A stretch of DNA of 64,000 nucleotides. Source: Theocolax elegans (taxonomy: Eukaryota; Arthropoda; Insecta; Hymenoptera; Cerocephalidae). Below, piece by piece: positions 48,101 through 62,330 of the stretch. How positions within the stretch are numbered: the first letter of the stretch is position 1; each line of letters starts with the position of its first letter. The stretch spans positions 67,619,044-67,683,043 of the forward strand of contig CM047430.1 of NCBI GenBank assembly GCA_026168455.1. Direction: 5' to 3'. The notes under the pieces are model-generated. The model worked only from the letters and a program-made list of their open reading frames with translations, had not been told where the DNA came from and made no database searches. Both the position numbers and the translations under genes were made by a program.

Positions 48101-48792
48101 TCATTTTGAATCAATCATAATATCGTTGCAAGATAATGTCACAAAAAATTCTGTTAGAATTGCAATATTTTCGTTTATTTAGTTTGCACGTATCACCTTC
48201 TTATAAATTTTATTATTTTAGAGCTATTTGCTTGATAATATTTGTAATAATAATTAAAAAGAAGAGTTTATTACCGAGTTAAGTTGAGTAAATTAATGCT
48301 CCACTCTGAGTGTAGTAATTAACTTATCAAAATCATATAAATCTTTAATATTTCTATAATTCATAATATTTTATAAGTTTGTAACGGTGAAACTCCATGG
48401 TTATTTACGTTGATCGAGAATACTTTTTTAAAATTGTTTCTATGATGCCCTGCAGTCATAATTCGTAGCTATAATAATTAAGAACGCGAAATAAAGTTTA
48501 GTTGTTTGAAATACTCTTACAACAACGTGTACGTACTCCATCTCTTGATATCCTTCTTTACTTTCATTTCATACAGGCATCGGCTCTTGTTTTCTTTATC
48601 TCTCATATACAGACATATATACGTGCACATATATACACTTGCAATTGAGAATTCGAGCGAGTTCGTGTTTTCTTGTATCTCGTTCCAATCGGTCCGTTTT
48701 CTCCTTCGGCACCTTCGTATACCGCTCAAAAGGCCCATCGGTATATCGGTTTCTTTAATAAAGAGAAGGGGAAACAGAAAGAGCGAGCGAAT
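48101..48792. other. AT-rich then mixed DNA
   Basis: 48,101-48,500 is AT-rich without features. 48,500-48,790 is mixed with short frames. No gene is supported. Confidence 0.45.
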
Positions 48793-48819
48793 GAGAGAGA
48801 GAGAGAGAGAGAGAGAGAG
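48793..48819. repeat. (GA)n microsatellite
   Basis: GA tract of about 27 bases. Confidence 0.9.
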
Positions 48820-49113
48820 GTAAATGCTTACGGGGTATACGTTCATTGGTAAATTATCAAATCATCTAGCCGATAGTTGTTTGACTCACATACGTGTATG
48901 TACAAGTTAAGTCATTACGAGATAGAAGGTATAGTATTTAAGTATACAACCGTTGGTTACCCGGTTCGCGTGTAATATCCGTAGCCTCGTTGAAAACTGG
49001 GTATATCGTGCAGTGGGCTTCGATTATCTCGCTGCAGCTTCTCGATTTCGTACACAACGTCTTTTTTACGTTGATTTGTCGAAAAGAAAATACCTTTTAC
49101 AAAGCGTAACTAT

Positions 49114-49114
49114 G

Positions 49115-49151
<37 letters not shown>
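49114..49151. repeat. compound (TA)n(TG)n microsatellite
   Basis: TA repeats pass directly into TG repeats, with a further short TG tract at 49,156-49,165. Confidence 0.9.
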
Positions 49152-49289
49152 TTATATGTGTGTGTAAACGTTATAAATCGGTACACGCCCGCGCGTATAA
49201 TATTAAGAGAACTCGATCAACGCAACCCCGGACATTGCTCGAAGTAATTAATAGGCCGACTGGCTCTTGTTTATTCGCGTTTCGCTTTT

Positions 49290-49480
49290 AACGAGTGCGC
49301 GCGGCTGTTTAAATGGACTTCCGTTCGCATGCGACTACGCGGGTTTTATGCAAATCAGGCCTAAAAGCAAAAATGCCCATTGACAAACCATAAATATAGC
49401 CGCGACTGCGTTTACATGAGTCATATGAGAGAAGAATTATTGGTTGCTCTCCGCGTTATTTCCAAAACACGAGCGTAAAT
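49290..49480. other. higher-complexity block with POU-type octamer
   Basis: About 190 bases with balanced composition and no simple repeats in otherwise AT-rich surroundings. It contains TTTTATGCAAAT (octamer at 49,349-49,356) and ACATGAGTCATATGAG (AP-1-like core TGAGTCA). It resembles conserved non-coding enhancer DNA, but conservation cannot be tested here. Confidence 0.2.
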
Positions 49481-51340
49481 TGCAAGTTACATGATCAACC
49501 GATCCGATAGTTATTCAAATGGAGACATCATAATATTTGCGTTTATAGTCTTGAATTACCGATTTACCGATTTACCGATTTTCGATATGCATTTTACGGT
49601 GTGTTTGTATGTATACGCCAACTATCCACTGACAATTATAATCTTTCACCTTTCACTAATTCTTATTTATTTATCATTATTTTATTCGTACGTGACGCTA
49701 AGAAAAGGTGTGAAAGGACCGATCCGTGTCCTCGAAAAAATATATTTTTTACGATGCTCGCGACGTTGCTATAGCTTTTGATTTATTACGAAAAGATTTT
49801 ATTTTTACTGGACACTTTATTTCTTAATATTATTAACGTTTGATCGACGAGAAATTACTTTTCAAATCTACATTGTATTTGACAGTAAACACGGTGTATT
49901 AATTACACTTACTTCGTTAAGAAAATTTAACATTGAATGCTCTGAAAATTGCAAAATTGTTACATATAAACCATTTGATTCAGCTTTACATTATACTCGC
50001 ACGTCACAGAATTTTACAAATCATTAATGAATTTTCTAGCGGTAAAAATCGATGAGCGTATAAATCCTGATTTCGACAAGACTATGAACAAAAAAGTAAA
50101 TCGATCGATCGAGGTATAGGTAAATGCAAGCAAGCAAACAAGCAAGCCAGCTATAGTCAGTAGCTCGCACTCTCGTATTGTGCACCCAGTTATTTTTTAC
50201 GTCAGAACGTATCGTATTACTCTTTTTTCCCCCATTTCTGTTATTTTTATTTATTCGTTAAAGGTACGAAGAGTTTTCTTTGGTTAGCCCACCGAGAAGG
50301 ATTATCGCAGCCTAGGGGGCAGAGAAAAAGAGAATAAAGGTGAGGGGGAAGGAGAAGGAGAGAGAAAGACGTACGACACGCAATGGAAATTAGAGGTCTC
50401 GTCGCGGGGGCTTATCTTCGAAACAGGTGACACGTACGGCCTCTCCGCGAGGTGCCGTCGGAGTAAAGAAGAAGACACGGGATATAGGGAGGGACACGAT
50501 GGGGTAGGCGAGTCTTCTCCTCTGCGGGATCACGGAGTATATACAATTCTATGGCCCTCCTCCTTCGAATCACTCTCCCCTCCCCCTCTCTCACTCTCTC
50601 TCCTTCTCTTTCTCTCTTCTCGCTCACATTCAACAAGAGGAAGATACAGCCAAGAGATTTATAGAGTAAAGATACGCGGGTTTTTACTTTTTTCCTCTCC
50701 CTCTCTCTCTTTCTCTCTCTCGATTTCATAAAATTAGTGACCATCCGTCCTCTGATTTATGGGTTTTAAATGCAAATACCAACTGACAAAGGAGTTTCTT
50801 CCATTCGAAATTTTTCTCAAATGGAAAGAAAAAAATAGTGAAAATATTGATGGTTTACTTACACGTAACCTTTATGCGCCCAAAGTTTAGCTTTCGTTTG
50901 GTTTTTCTTGTTTGTGGTGTTGTTGCATCCATTAATCAGTATCGCATTAAATATATAATGCTTAATTCTTTTTGTTAAAATATTTTATTAAAAGGATGTT
51001 CCGAAAACATGAACTGAAGCGAAATATATAATTACAGAATGTAATGTATTACATTCTAGCTTTCGATAATAAAGACATATAATTTAATAGAGACGACAGA
51101 TTAAGTACTTTCACGTAAGCAATATGGATCTAAAGCTATTTCGCGTACAAAGGATTATCGAAGTATAAGAAAAATCAAACGATCTATAAAACGAATAAAT
51201 TGAACTAGCGCACACAACACGTGAGAATAACAACGATAATTCCGTGTAACGCAGAAAGTACATAACTACGATATAAATAAAAGATAAAATAAACAATTGT
51301 CCGAAATCTGTGAAACTCATCGGAAAGGAAAGGTAAAACG
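49481..51340. other. AT-rich DNA with a purine/pyrimidine island
   Basis: A TTACCGAT octamer repeat (three copies) lies at 49,556-49,580, a CAAG-type repeat at 50,127-50,148, a purine-rich segment at 50,320-50,370, and pyrimidine tracts at 50,570-50,620 and 50,690-50,722. 50,760-51,340 is AT-rich. No gene is recognised. Confidence 0.45.
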
Positions 51341-51717
51341 GCGAAAGATCGTACGGTGTAGAGAAGGGAAGGTCCGCTCGCTCGTGCCGGACTCGCCGGA
51401 GCCATGGTATAGAGTTGGAAATAAGGCGGCAATAAAGCATATGTAAAATATATTCTGGAATTCCTTTTAGTACGCAGATATACGGCCTCGGCGTTCACAG
51501 CGGTCCTCGAGCTCTCCAGCTCTCTCTTCTCTCTCTCTCTCTCTTTCTCCTTCTCTCCGGTTATTCCTTGGTGCTGCTTTACCCGCGTCGTCATTGTCGT
51601 ACTCGTACCGATGTATCTGTACCCCGAACGCGTACTTTCGCGCTTGCCGAGCCAACCAACCAAGACGAACGATCCACCGAATATATCTCTTTCTCTCGTT
51701 ATACGGGGGTGTGTATG

Positions 51718-51778
<61 letters not shown>

Positions 51779-52070
51779 TCTCTTCTTCCCTTGGTCTCAT
51801 CTGCCCACCTGCACTTCGCGCGGAATGCTGTACATACTTGGGACTCTTTCGGTCGACGTTTCCTTTTTACTTCTCGCCCCCTCGTTTTTCTCCCTTTTTT
51901 TTAAAACCGCAAACTTCTCTCGCTCCTAACAGCAGCCTGTTTTGATACTCCTTTTTGAGACGAGCACGCGCGACCGAACTCTCCGCTGTCGATTTATTTA
52001 TTTCTCTCCCTTAGCTCGCGATACGTGAAAAATATTCCTTTCCCTCGCGAACGAAACGAACTGCGAATGT
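51341..52070. other. CpG/pyrimidine-rich block
   Basis: Surrounds the longest CT tract. Three overlapping plus-strand frames (51,568-51,945 and shadows) differ only in how they read the tract as Ser-Leu. No gene is supported. Confidence 0.45.
51722..51772. repeat. (CT)25 microsatellite
   Basis: Perfect CT tract of about 51 bases, the longest dinucleotide repeat in the window. Confidence 0.95.
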
Positions 52071-53210
52071 AAACGCTTGATATATTACCTTAGTTTACTA
52101 CCGATATTCGACAAATGTAATACCTAAATTATTACCTTTCAAACCTTATTATATATTGCTTTTTTCTATGTTCTCTAAATTTACTTTCAATTAAAGGTAC
52201 AAGTCAGTTTTAAAACTAATGCAAATAAGTTTTACTGTTTTTGTTTGTAGTAATTGTTATAATTAATTTAATATTTTATACATTAACAGTCATATAAGTA
52301 CTCTACAAATTCAGCAATTTAAATCTAATTATACTCAAATATAGACTCAACATTAGACTCAACAACAATTCAGTTATCTGGTTATCGCACTCTAATTCAT
52401 TAAATTTTCATCGGATTTACGTTTAGTTGAGCTTATTCAAAAAATAATTGAAATAGTTTAAACGAAGCAGAAGATTAAACATTTCTAGATTTCTTTATTC
52501 TCGAATATTGAAAATTCATCGCGTTAGAGTACGATAACTAGAAATTACGAAAACTGAGTGCAAGCTTGACTATTTAAAACTGAAGTAAATAATGAAAATC
52601 TTAAACATATTAATATATCATAATACTTATAATGTTAAATTTATTTTAATATACTTACTGCCAACAAAACATTAAAAATTGTTTTTATTAGTTTTAACAT
52701 TGACTTGCGTACCCTTAATTAGCGATATATTTCATTATTCGAAAAAATAAGAAATTATTGCTACATTACCAATTAGAGATTTAAAATTCTATATTTAAGA
52801 TCGTTAAGAGTCCATTTTTTTCTCATACGTACGTCCAGTCGACATTTTGATGCAGAAATTTCGCTTAAAAATCATAAATAATCATTTGAGAATATCTTGA
52901 TGTAACCGTTAAAATGTGTACTTAATTCATATTTATTTGAAATTCATATTTTACGAATAATGATTGTATACTGAATTTAATAAAGCAAACTATCAAGTTA
53001 GTTTCATATTAGTCTTTATATTCGCAATAAACAAACAAAATATACTATTAATTACTAGAGTTAAAGAAAATTATTAGTAAGTATTCGACTACATAACTGA
53101 GATAATAAGTATACTTGAATGTAATAATAACAGGCAATTATTGTTAATAAAGAAAATTAATTAACTGGGCATAAAAGAAACGAGTCAATTTTGAAATGAG
53201 TATTTTATTC
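52071..53210. other. AT-rich non-coding stretch
   Basis: About 1.1 kb of AT-rich DNA with almost no CpG. No frames, repeats or RNA genes are seen. Confidence 0.5.
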
Positions 53211-55040
53211 CAAGTGGCAAGGGTTTTCGTAAATCCTCGTATATTAACGCATTCGCGTCGAGAAAAAACCAGTTTGCGGTATTTCCTCTTGCGCTCGGAG
53301 GAATATATATATATGTATATGTATACATGTATAAACCAGAGACGCGGAAGAAACCATTAAAAATTTTGGCTTCGAAATTTCCGAAGAAAGTCCGAGTGCA
53401 TCCGAAAGCCTCGAGTGAAAATGTTCACTATACGTTTCGAGGGATAATATATCTCGGAGAGCGAGGAACAGAAAAAACGTATTACTAGACGAAAAATAAA
53501 GAAAGCTGAAGAGGAGACGCCATCGGGGAAAAGGGATGGTCGAGGCAGGACGGAGAGGAAGAAGAAGTAGGAGAAGAAGGGGAGCGCAGAACGTGTTGGC
53601 CAGAAGAGAGTGAGAGAGAAATGGTACTGAAGGAGCTTAGGTAGAAAAGGAGAGTGAAGGAGCATCGATGGAGGAGGATGAGGAGGAGGGAAGCGAAGGG
53701 CGAGGTGTCGCCTTACAACCGGCTCGGTTCGCTTACCTACGAAAGCCTCTTTTGCATGCCATCTTCTCCACCATCTATAGGTTTGGCTTGCTCCTTTTTC
53801 GTTTTCTCCTCCTCTCGAAGTAGTCTCTCCCTCGTTCCGAATCGCTACCTCTCTCGGGCTCGAAATACGCGAGGTGAACCGTTGTGCCTTTGGCCTTTGC
53901 ATAATTATTACAGTTACCGCGAGCGAGCAAGCGAGCAACCAGTAGCCATTCGAGAGAAAGCTTCTGTTCGACTAGGAGGACGAGTCGCTAACGTTCTCGC
54001 GCGTTTACTACTCCTGCACTCGAACAAAAAGACGTGGAAAAGGAGTGGCGAACAGAGCACGAGGTGCCCTCATGCGCGTTAATTAAATTTCACGAAGATC
54101 ACGCGAGACTAACGTCGCATCGATGGACGTGAGCCACGGATGAACTTTTTACTACCCGGGGTACTGTGTTCTTTCTCAAGGGCTGCCATTAACTCCCGAA
54201 CCGACTGAAAGAGAGAAAGAGAGACGAGAGACACAGTCACGAACAACATTTTTATTCTACTATTTATTTCTCCTGTTAAAATCAAACCTCTCCTTAACCT
54301 TTACTTACACACTATACATATAATAATATATATATATATATATATTATAAAATCGTGTATTTTTGTATTTCGTTTATTTTTGAAAAATAATTGATGTACT
54401 TTTTCCAATTTCCCAATGTATTTATAGAGGACGAGTCGATGAGTTTCGAAGAAATGTTTATGGCTCCATTTTGTTGTACACACAACGTATACGTATAAAT
54501 GGGAAAGATGTGTGAACGAAAAATGTATAATGCGCCGTGCAATTTCTACATAAACTGACGCAACCCAGTCGAGGTGAAACTTCATCCCGCGAGGGGGGTT
54601 TCTGAAATATATGAAGCCCTCTGGGGAAATTTCGACTTTTATATAGACTGGCACGCGTTTCCTCTTCCCCGATCTGTATGTATGTCTACATCTATATATA
54701 CATATAACAAGGATGCGTTGTATCGTTAAAAACGACGAGTTTCCAACCAAATATGTAAATCAAAAGTTAACTTATTTTGACAATCGAATAACAACGAGCA
54801 TAAAGTAACATCTATTGACGGTTGCATTAGTATAACGATACGATCATAATTTTCTTGGCGTTTATCGAGTTAATAAAATAAATTCCACGTGCAAATATGT
54901 AGATATAACCCACCCCGTTAAAGAAATCTATAAATCGACCGTCGAAAATTAAAGGGAAAGATAAAAGGCAAAATGATATTATTCGGGAATAAACAAAGTG
55001 TCGCGTGAATAACCGGTTGGCATAACGCACGCGTTGACCA
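53211..55040. other. mixed DNA with purine-rich segment
   Basis: TA/TG tract at 53,307-53,334, purine-rich segment 53,500-53,700 (source of the 193-codon minus frame 53,357-53,938), (TA)n at 54,327-54,346. The 149-codon minus frame 54,301-54,750 is not made of simple repeats but shows no family I recognise. Confidence 0.4.
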
Positions 55041-57240
55041 GTAGCAGACTCATAAGATTATGGTCAGGCAATAACGACGAGCTCAGTTTGCAGTACCATT
55101 CAGTATTAAAAGAATCCTTCCATCTTCTCTCTCTCCCTCTCTCATCCTCCTCTTTTAGCGAGTCATTCGACCTTTTCTTTCTCGAGCTCCCTTCGCGTGT
55201 CGTGTGTGTAAGAAAGCATCAGGCACACACCCACACCGAGAAATAATGGAGGTGGCGCGGAACGAGCGTAGGAGTCCATTCTCGCATCGCTTAGCTCGCG
55301 GCATCGTCGTTCTTTGCCGGTGCAAAAAAAAAGCCAAGGTATATAACGGCTTCGATGTGTCCGTGTGTATGCTGTGCGCGCACACACGTACGCATGTGTA
55401 CGTGTACACAAAGAGACCCATCCGATATCTTATTCAAGAAAGTTCCATTCGTTCTTCTTACGGCTAGCCGACTTATGCGAGCGACGCCCCCGGCAACTAC
55501 ATTCTTGCCCGCGTCGCGCATAACTTCGCGAGAGGCTCGCTTCCGATGGCCTGGGGCCACCACGACCTATACGGATTTTTCGTTTCCTTACGGAGAAAGC
55601 CGATTCTTTAACAGCTGATCCTATACTAGGCTATTTCCGGCTTCGAATATCCTTGTATTACCTAATGCTTTTAGATAGTTCATGATCGTCATAATGATGA
55701 TGTTACGGCTAAACATTTTTCTTATTATCTCCTGTTTTTTTTAATTCATGGATTTTAGGACGAGTTGGATGTTTCAATCGGTTCTAATTCGAGTGAAACC
55801 TCAATGACGAATCGAGGGTTTCGGGGAACTTTTCTCCTAGCTCTCTATCCGACGTCAAATTATTCCTGGAAGAATTTTAGAATTATAACGCTATACCAAC
55901 GTTTCGTTAATTCGGTATAAACAATAAATTCGAGAGATCGAACCGAGAGATGAAGTTAAATTATACATCTATCCATTGTACATATCTCGTAGAACGAATT
56001 TTCAGTGCGGCGCGTCGATGCTACTTGCACAAGCCCAAAGTGAGTATACATAATAGAGGTTCGCTCGCGCGTTCGAGTCGATGCGTGGTATCGATACGTC
56101 GCGCAGGAGCTGGAAATACTTATTGTCAGTAAAATTAACCTCGAGATAGAAAGAGAAATAGAGGACCCCTTGCAAACGAGGCATAGCCTTTTTGAGATCT
56201 ACAGATCAGCGAGTCGCATTAGTGATAAAATGAGACACGACGGCTTCACCCCTCGTTAGCCCCTGTATTCTTCTTCTTTTTTCATCTACCTTATCTTCCT
56301 TTACCATTTGAAATCGCGCTATCTGGTCGTCGGTAAAAAAAAAGTTCGATACGATCTTTTATTAGAGGTTTAAAGTGGTGCGCACGTACTCGAAATCGTT
56401 CAACTACCATACTCGAGACCTTCCAAGTGTATTTTAAAGAAGCTCGTATAAGTAAAATAAGTAACTCCCCATTTTATTTTATATTGTGTGCAATCGTAGA
56501 AATTTATTGTAATGACGGAAATGTGAGTATAAAGAAAATAATATTCCCGATTAATTAAAATAAATAATTAATATTTTAAATTTTATCGATCTTTTCCAGA
56601 GCATATATTTAATTCTGCCACGTGTCATGTAGATTATTCTAACGAGATAATTGTCATATAAGGCATTCAAACTAATTTTGAAAAATAATAACAAAATACA
56701 ATTTTTAAAAGCCATGCTCTGAGAAATTCCATCAAAATTCCATCACCGTTCCAGTGGACGAGAGTAACAAGAGCTTAGCTTCCTTCTTTTATTTAAAATC
56801 AACTAGTTTCAAATCCGAAAGACGGTTAAATATATTTGATATGAATAATAATATAATTATTTAAATGTATTTCAAATTATCTAAATTTGCTTATATAAAA
56901 ATAAATATAATATATTTAATCTTTAAAAATATTTTATTACTATATCAATGCACACGATCTTCTGTATAGCAAGCTTTATTCCCTTTAACATGAAAATGAT
57001 AAATGCATAATTTTTATATATATAGGTATATATTAATAATTAATAGCAGGGAATAAGTTTGACCGTAATATACCATTAGTAGGTATATTTAGGAGGGGCA
57101 ATTAAATAGTCAGAATATTCAACAATGCAAAAGAAGTTATAGGGGCAGAATAAAGTTTTTTAATTAGTAAATAACGTTTAAAAACGGAGGAAAATATCAT
57201 TATAGTCTGTAACAAAATAACCGGACGCAGCAATTGCCCA
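55041..57240. other. CpG-containing then AT-rich DNA
   Basis: 55,120-55,145 is a CT tract. 55,357-55,412 has alternating TG/CG/CA steps. 55,480-56,300 is mixed. 56,460-57,060 is AT-rich. No gene is recognised. Confidence 0.45.
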
Positions 57241-58350
57241 GGGGGGTTACGGAGCCGGTATAGAGCGCGAGGCAGGGTAAGAGGGAGGTGGGCGCATCGC
57301 GGAAAAGCCGTATAATTGCGATAATTTAGCAGTCGAGCGCTCCCCTCGTTTCGAGGACGGGATAGTAACCGCCAGCTTGTGCCTTATTGCGCGCCGCTAG
57401 ATACACGAGGAACTCCTCTTTCGAGACAGAGATGCAGCGAAAGACGAAACTCGTTCGCGTGTCGTAAGTCTAGAGCCTCGTCGCCCTCTACCCTGCGAAG
57501 ACGCGACACGCGAGGACTTCCCTTTCCCTCTCCCTCTCCCCCTCTCCCCCTTTCCCCCTCTCTCTCACTCTCTCATGGTCGCAACAAACTCTTGTTTGCG
57601 AAGCAGAGAAAGGGATAGGAAAGAGGAAAGAGGAAAGAGGAAGGACGGAGAGCGCGGGGAGAGAGAGAGAGAGAGAGAGAGAGAGGACCGGAGACACTCG
57701 GTATGAGAAACGCGTAGCTACGCAGCGAGCCCGTAGCTCAACTTGCCTCTTCCCTCTTCCTTCCTCCTCCTTCTCGTGCTGGCGGCGTCGCCGGCCCGGC
57801 CCGAGCTAAGGTAGGTAATCCTCTCGGGGGCGTGAGTTACGGCCTGGCGTCCCTCTTGCTACATTCTTCCCCTACCACGCCGCCGCTCGAGCTCGCCCGG
57901 CACTTTCTACTTCTCTCTCTCGCTCTCTCGCTCTCTCTCTCTCCCCCGATTCTCTTGCCTCTATCTCTTTCTCCCGCGTCTTTAAACTTTTCTCCCCACG
58001 TTTCTTACTGTCTCCCTTTCTCTCTCTCCCTGGCTCTCGGTTTTTCCCTCACCCTCCCCCCCCCCCACTCTCTCTCTCTTTCTCTGTCGTTCTCTCTCAC
58101 TCTCTCTTTGTCATTCGGTAAAAAAGTAGCATGGAAAACGGGCACGGCAAGAAGGATTTTCATCTTTTTCCTATACCCAGTTGATCCAAGAGAATAAGAA
58201 ACACGCGAGAGAGTTATTTTCTTTCTTCCTCGGCTTTCTTTCGCGGCTCGTTTCGCTCTCTTACTTTTTCGAGTGCAGAATACGGGATAAAGGCTAATGC
58301 GAATCTTCGGATCTAGTACACTTTTTATCTTCTTTTTAACGCGCTGCATA
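57241..58350. other. CpG-rich block with strong strand asymmetry
   Basis: Pyrimidine-rich 57,520-57,570 (repeated CCCCCTCT-type units), purine-rich 57,604-57,685 including AAAGAGG repeats, pyrimidine-rich 57,740-57,780 and 57,905-58,110 with a C run at 58,055-58,067. Minus-strand G runs could form quadruplexes. Frames are tract translations. Confidence 0.45.
57661..57685. repeat. (GA)n microsatellite
   Basis: GA tract of about 25 bases. Confidence 0.9.
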
Positions 58351-60290
58351 TGTCCCTTTTTATTCGGATGCTATCTTATTCAATGTCAAATTAATTTTAA
58401 ATTTCTCCATTAATGTTCAATTGAGTCCAAGAGAAAAATTTTAATTAACTTCCTTTGAACATAAGTCTGAGTAAATAAATTATTCGAATAATAATAAAAG
58501 ATTCCTAAGTGTGCAAGATTATTTGATTATGTATATATATTTTTTTTACTTAAAATTTACTAAAATTAAATGAAATATTAAATTTATATAAATAATTTGT
58601 TTTCAAAAAACGTATAACTTTCATTAATACTATTTTATCGAGTGTTATAATTGAAATTTAACGAAATGGCTATTGTTTACTTAATCTACAAAAAAAACAA
58701 ATTTTGGATGTTACAATTATAAATATATTATATCGAGTTACTGACTCACATTATACGGGATGTAGACGTTTAAAAAAATGTTGTAATCTAAAGGAAGTTA
58801 AATAAATTACCACTAATTTGTATGAAAAAAAGGAAGGTACCTGATATAAAGTTTAATAATTCAAACGGCTTCTTCTCGATTCCCTCGCGCACTCAACTTG
58901 GCTCTCTTCTATTCGGGGCCGGGTGACTGTTGATTGCCCCTCCCTTTTTGATACTTACTATCTCTCTCGGTTTCCAAGAATAAAGCAAAGAAGAGGACGA
59001 AGAAGAGGAAGGAGGCTAGACCTCTCTCTCTCTCTCTCTGTCTCGCTTCTCGAAAGAAAGTTTGCCTCGTTGTGGAGGGTAGGAGGCGCAAGCACGTATA
59101 CGCGAGCTCGCGGCACAGCTGGAGCGCCAGCAGTTAGTCAGCCGTAATTAATAACTTACGACGGAGTTAACGAGGAAAGCAATGGTACTACCGCGGTATC
59201 GCCTAGCTTCCTTAACTAAGGAACCGGAGGAAGACGAGGGTGCAAAGAGAAAAATGGCCAAGAATAAAAGGGGAAGAAGAGAGGAGAGAAAGAGAGAGAG
59301 AGAGAGAAAACTCCTACTGATGTAATGCGCCGCATAAATACGTAAAAGAGAAAGAATGGATAGGGAGAAACCTTGCCTACCCGAAGATCGATTCCCTTAA
59401 CTCCGGGCTAAATAGTCTAGTTTTGCATATCGATGTCGAAAGAAGCTAATAAAACTTGTACTTATCGGTTTGAATTAACCGTAAATGACTTTACGATATA
59501 TTCATCTTATTTTAAATGTATCGGCTCACGATTGTAAACAGTGATTAACCCGTATTTATCATACAGCCAAGTGCTTGTATAATAATATCATTTCTTATAT
59601 TATATTTTAATATATTAATGATTATTATTATTATTTAAAAAGACAAATTGTTCATTTCATTAAAGAAAATAATTGCATGTCTCTGAATATTAATGAATTA
59701 ATTATATGTTAAAGTCACTTATCATTAACAGTTAGATATCAATACTATAATAACGAAGAAAAGAATCATCGATTGGGTGAACCGATATAAATAATAATAA
59801 CGATACTAAGGTTATTTCGAAGAACGTCAAAAGCTCCCCGAAGTACGTCGAGTCGAAATATTCAGAGAACGATGTAAAGGTTGACATAAATCGTTAAAGG
59901 CTTCCATCGCAACATTATCCAGTAATGTAATTGCCAAATGCACCGATCAATTTCCCATGCGCCAGTAAAAACAGGAGATACGCGTATCCAATATCTTATA
60001 CATAATGAAAGCCGACGGAGACGAATAGAGGTGAAGGATTCAAAGGCACCGGGACCGGCGTGTATCATCCCCCAAGCGCGTCTTAATTCACGCGAAGCCA
60101 AAATTGGCCCAACAAGAAATTCGTCCGATCGGTCGATTTACGACGCGAGAGACTCTCCTATATGTGCGAGGGTGAAATGACACTGGTAAAGCACGCAGCT
60201 CTCACCCATCGCTAATCCCGAGGCAAAAACCGCGCAACTACGCAACACGGCTAGAATCGCCTAGGATTTACTACCTCGTAGATATCGCAT
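58351..60290. other. AT-rich, CpG and AT-rich DNA
   Basis: 58,360-58,850 is AT-rich. 58,860-59,330 is mixed, with CT (59,020-59,042) and GA (59,286-59,306) tracts. 59,450-59,800 is AT-rich. 59,862-60,180 has overlapping frames on both strands, neither recognisable. Confidence 0.45.
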
Positions 60291-62330
60291 CCTTGGCTCC
60301 CTTGGCTCCCGCCAACGCAAATCCCGCGAGAGGCCTTTTCCCTCCTACTTCCACCCCCCTCCCCTCCCACTCCCCTCCCCCGCAACACGAACAATTCACT
60401 TACTTTGATTTGATTGGCTCTCAGGATCGTATGATCCGCTTTAACCAACACAATTTTCCCTTGGGTTCAAATGCTACGCTCCAAGAGAGAAGAAGCGAAA
60501 CGAACGTTTGGCTTAGATAACGTTTTCCTCTTATACCGAAAGTTGCTGCAGTTTTATAGGCTAGTGCTTCGTGCCGGTTGCTCTCCCCGGCAGCAATCAA
60601 CGTATTGGGGGCGGCTTCCCTTATTAGACTTGGCGGTGAACTCTGCCCGCCCTTTCTTACTTATTTCTTTCGGGGCACGGGCTGGAAAATCCCTTTTCTA
60701 CGTATACTGCACGCCATCCCCGACTCGGTTGCGTTACTTTCAATGATTGTCCACGCCATTACCAATAACGTTTACAGCTTGCACTACATTTTCTATGATT
60801 TACGGTTTGTTTGTTCATTCGATTACTTTGGTCATTAACTATTTCGTTAATTAATACTCAATAATGGAGTAAGCAATATTTATTTTACCGTTTTAAATGA
60901 ATGTAATTGACAGTAAACTAAAAATTATAATATACAAAATCTTTACGAAAATTTAATGATTGCAACTGATTAAATAATTACAGTGATCAAAATTATGAAT
61001 ATTATATTATTTATGATTTTTTAAAGAACATCTAAAATTATTTTCTTATCGGTATGTCGAGTTGACAATATGTGTTGAAGATAAATGTGCAATACACATA
61101 AATATTAAAATATGAAAAAACAAATTACATAAGAAATAAAAGGTGTTAAATTAAAAAATCTATAGACAAAAATTAAATTATATTCTTCAAATTCATAAAT
61201 TTTACAAAATTGTCTTCTTTTTAAAATATCCTATTATTCGGAAGTGCGATAGATATACATAGCTTACGAAACAAACATAACATAAAGATACTTAACGCGT
61301 TGAATAACGGGCTGGTTGAACACCCGTTAATTTGCATGTGATGTATTAAAAATGTGAGGTAGAAGAAGAAAAAAAAAGAGCCAACATTGACTTTCAGTAG
61401 TTATCCGTAATCGTTTGCGATATCAACCCTCCTGAGTTGCCCATTTTCCCGCAGTAAACGATCGGTCGTAAAGCCGCGGGGAAGCTCTTCTCGGTCTCTT
61501 AATACCTAAGCGAATTATTTGAACGCGCCGACGTCTTTATACATATACGTCTTTATAATACGACAGTTCGCAAATCTCCTAACGTGTTGCGCTATAAAAA
61601 TAAAAACTAAAAAAATAAGCTACCGCATATACTGCAGACCGTGAGTACATTACTCGATCGTTTGGTTACCTCGAGGATCGTGAATTCAACGTGACATTTA
61701 TTCCTTCGGCTTCGGTTAAACAAAGTACAAAAGAGTCTCGCACTCCATTTTACGATATTCCAAAGCTCTCGCGGAGTCTTTCCCGCGAGACTTTACTTCT
61801 GGATAAATAAAACACCAAAGAGAAGGAGAAAGAAGATGCGAGAGAGAAATGTTGTGGGGAATCGTAAGAAGTTGAAAAGGGAGCACAACTCGAGGGTACG
61901 AGCTTTCGAAGAAGTCGGGCGTGTGCCGCGCCACGAAAAGAGGGTGCCAGTAGAGCTGTCACATTTTCTACTTTGCGGAGACGTATGAGGACGGCTTAAT
62001 TGGGAGAACTCCCCCCCCCCTCACCCCCAGCTCCCCTCTCCGCCCATCCTCCTTTCGTCCTTTATTTATAAGTTCAGGAGTCTATCGTCGTATCATTCCC
62101 CCCCTAATTCCTCCCATCGCCCCCTCCCCTCCCGTTCGAAGGATATACACTGACAGGGTAAATGGCCGCGCCCTTCCTCCCCCGCATGGTTTTTCTCTCT
62201 CGTTTATTCTAAGAGGCTTCGGGGGTAGCATTGACAAATAACCCTTATAAACACCGCATCATAATAATCTTCTTCCCGAGAAATTGCTTTCTTGTATTAG
62301 CGTTTAATTTTACGTTGGATTACCAGGGAC
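60291..62330. other. C-rich patches separated by AT-rich DNA
   Basis: A two-copy CTTGGCTCC repeat (60,293-60,310) and C-run clusters at 60,350-60,380, 62,009-62,045 and 62,097-62,134 are quadruplex-prone on the minus strand. 60,840-61,250 is AT-rich. No gene is recognised. Confidence 0.4.

Noticed and set aside
52964..52977. iab-4-like microRNA word (GTATACTGAAT)
   Set aside because: Only a partial match, and the flanks do not form a hairpin. No other insect microRNA that I checked by eye is present.
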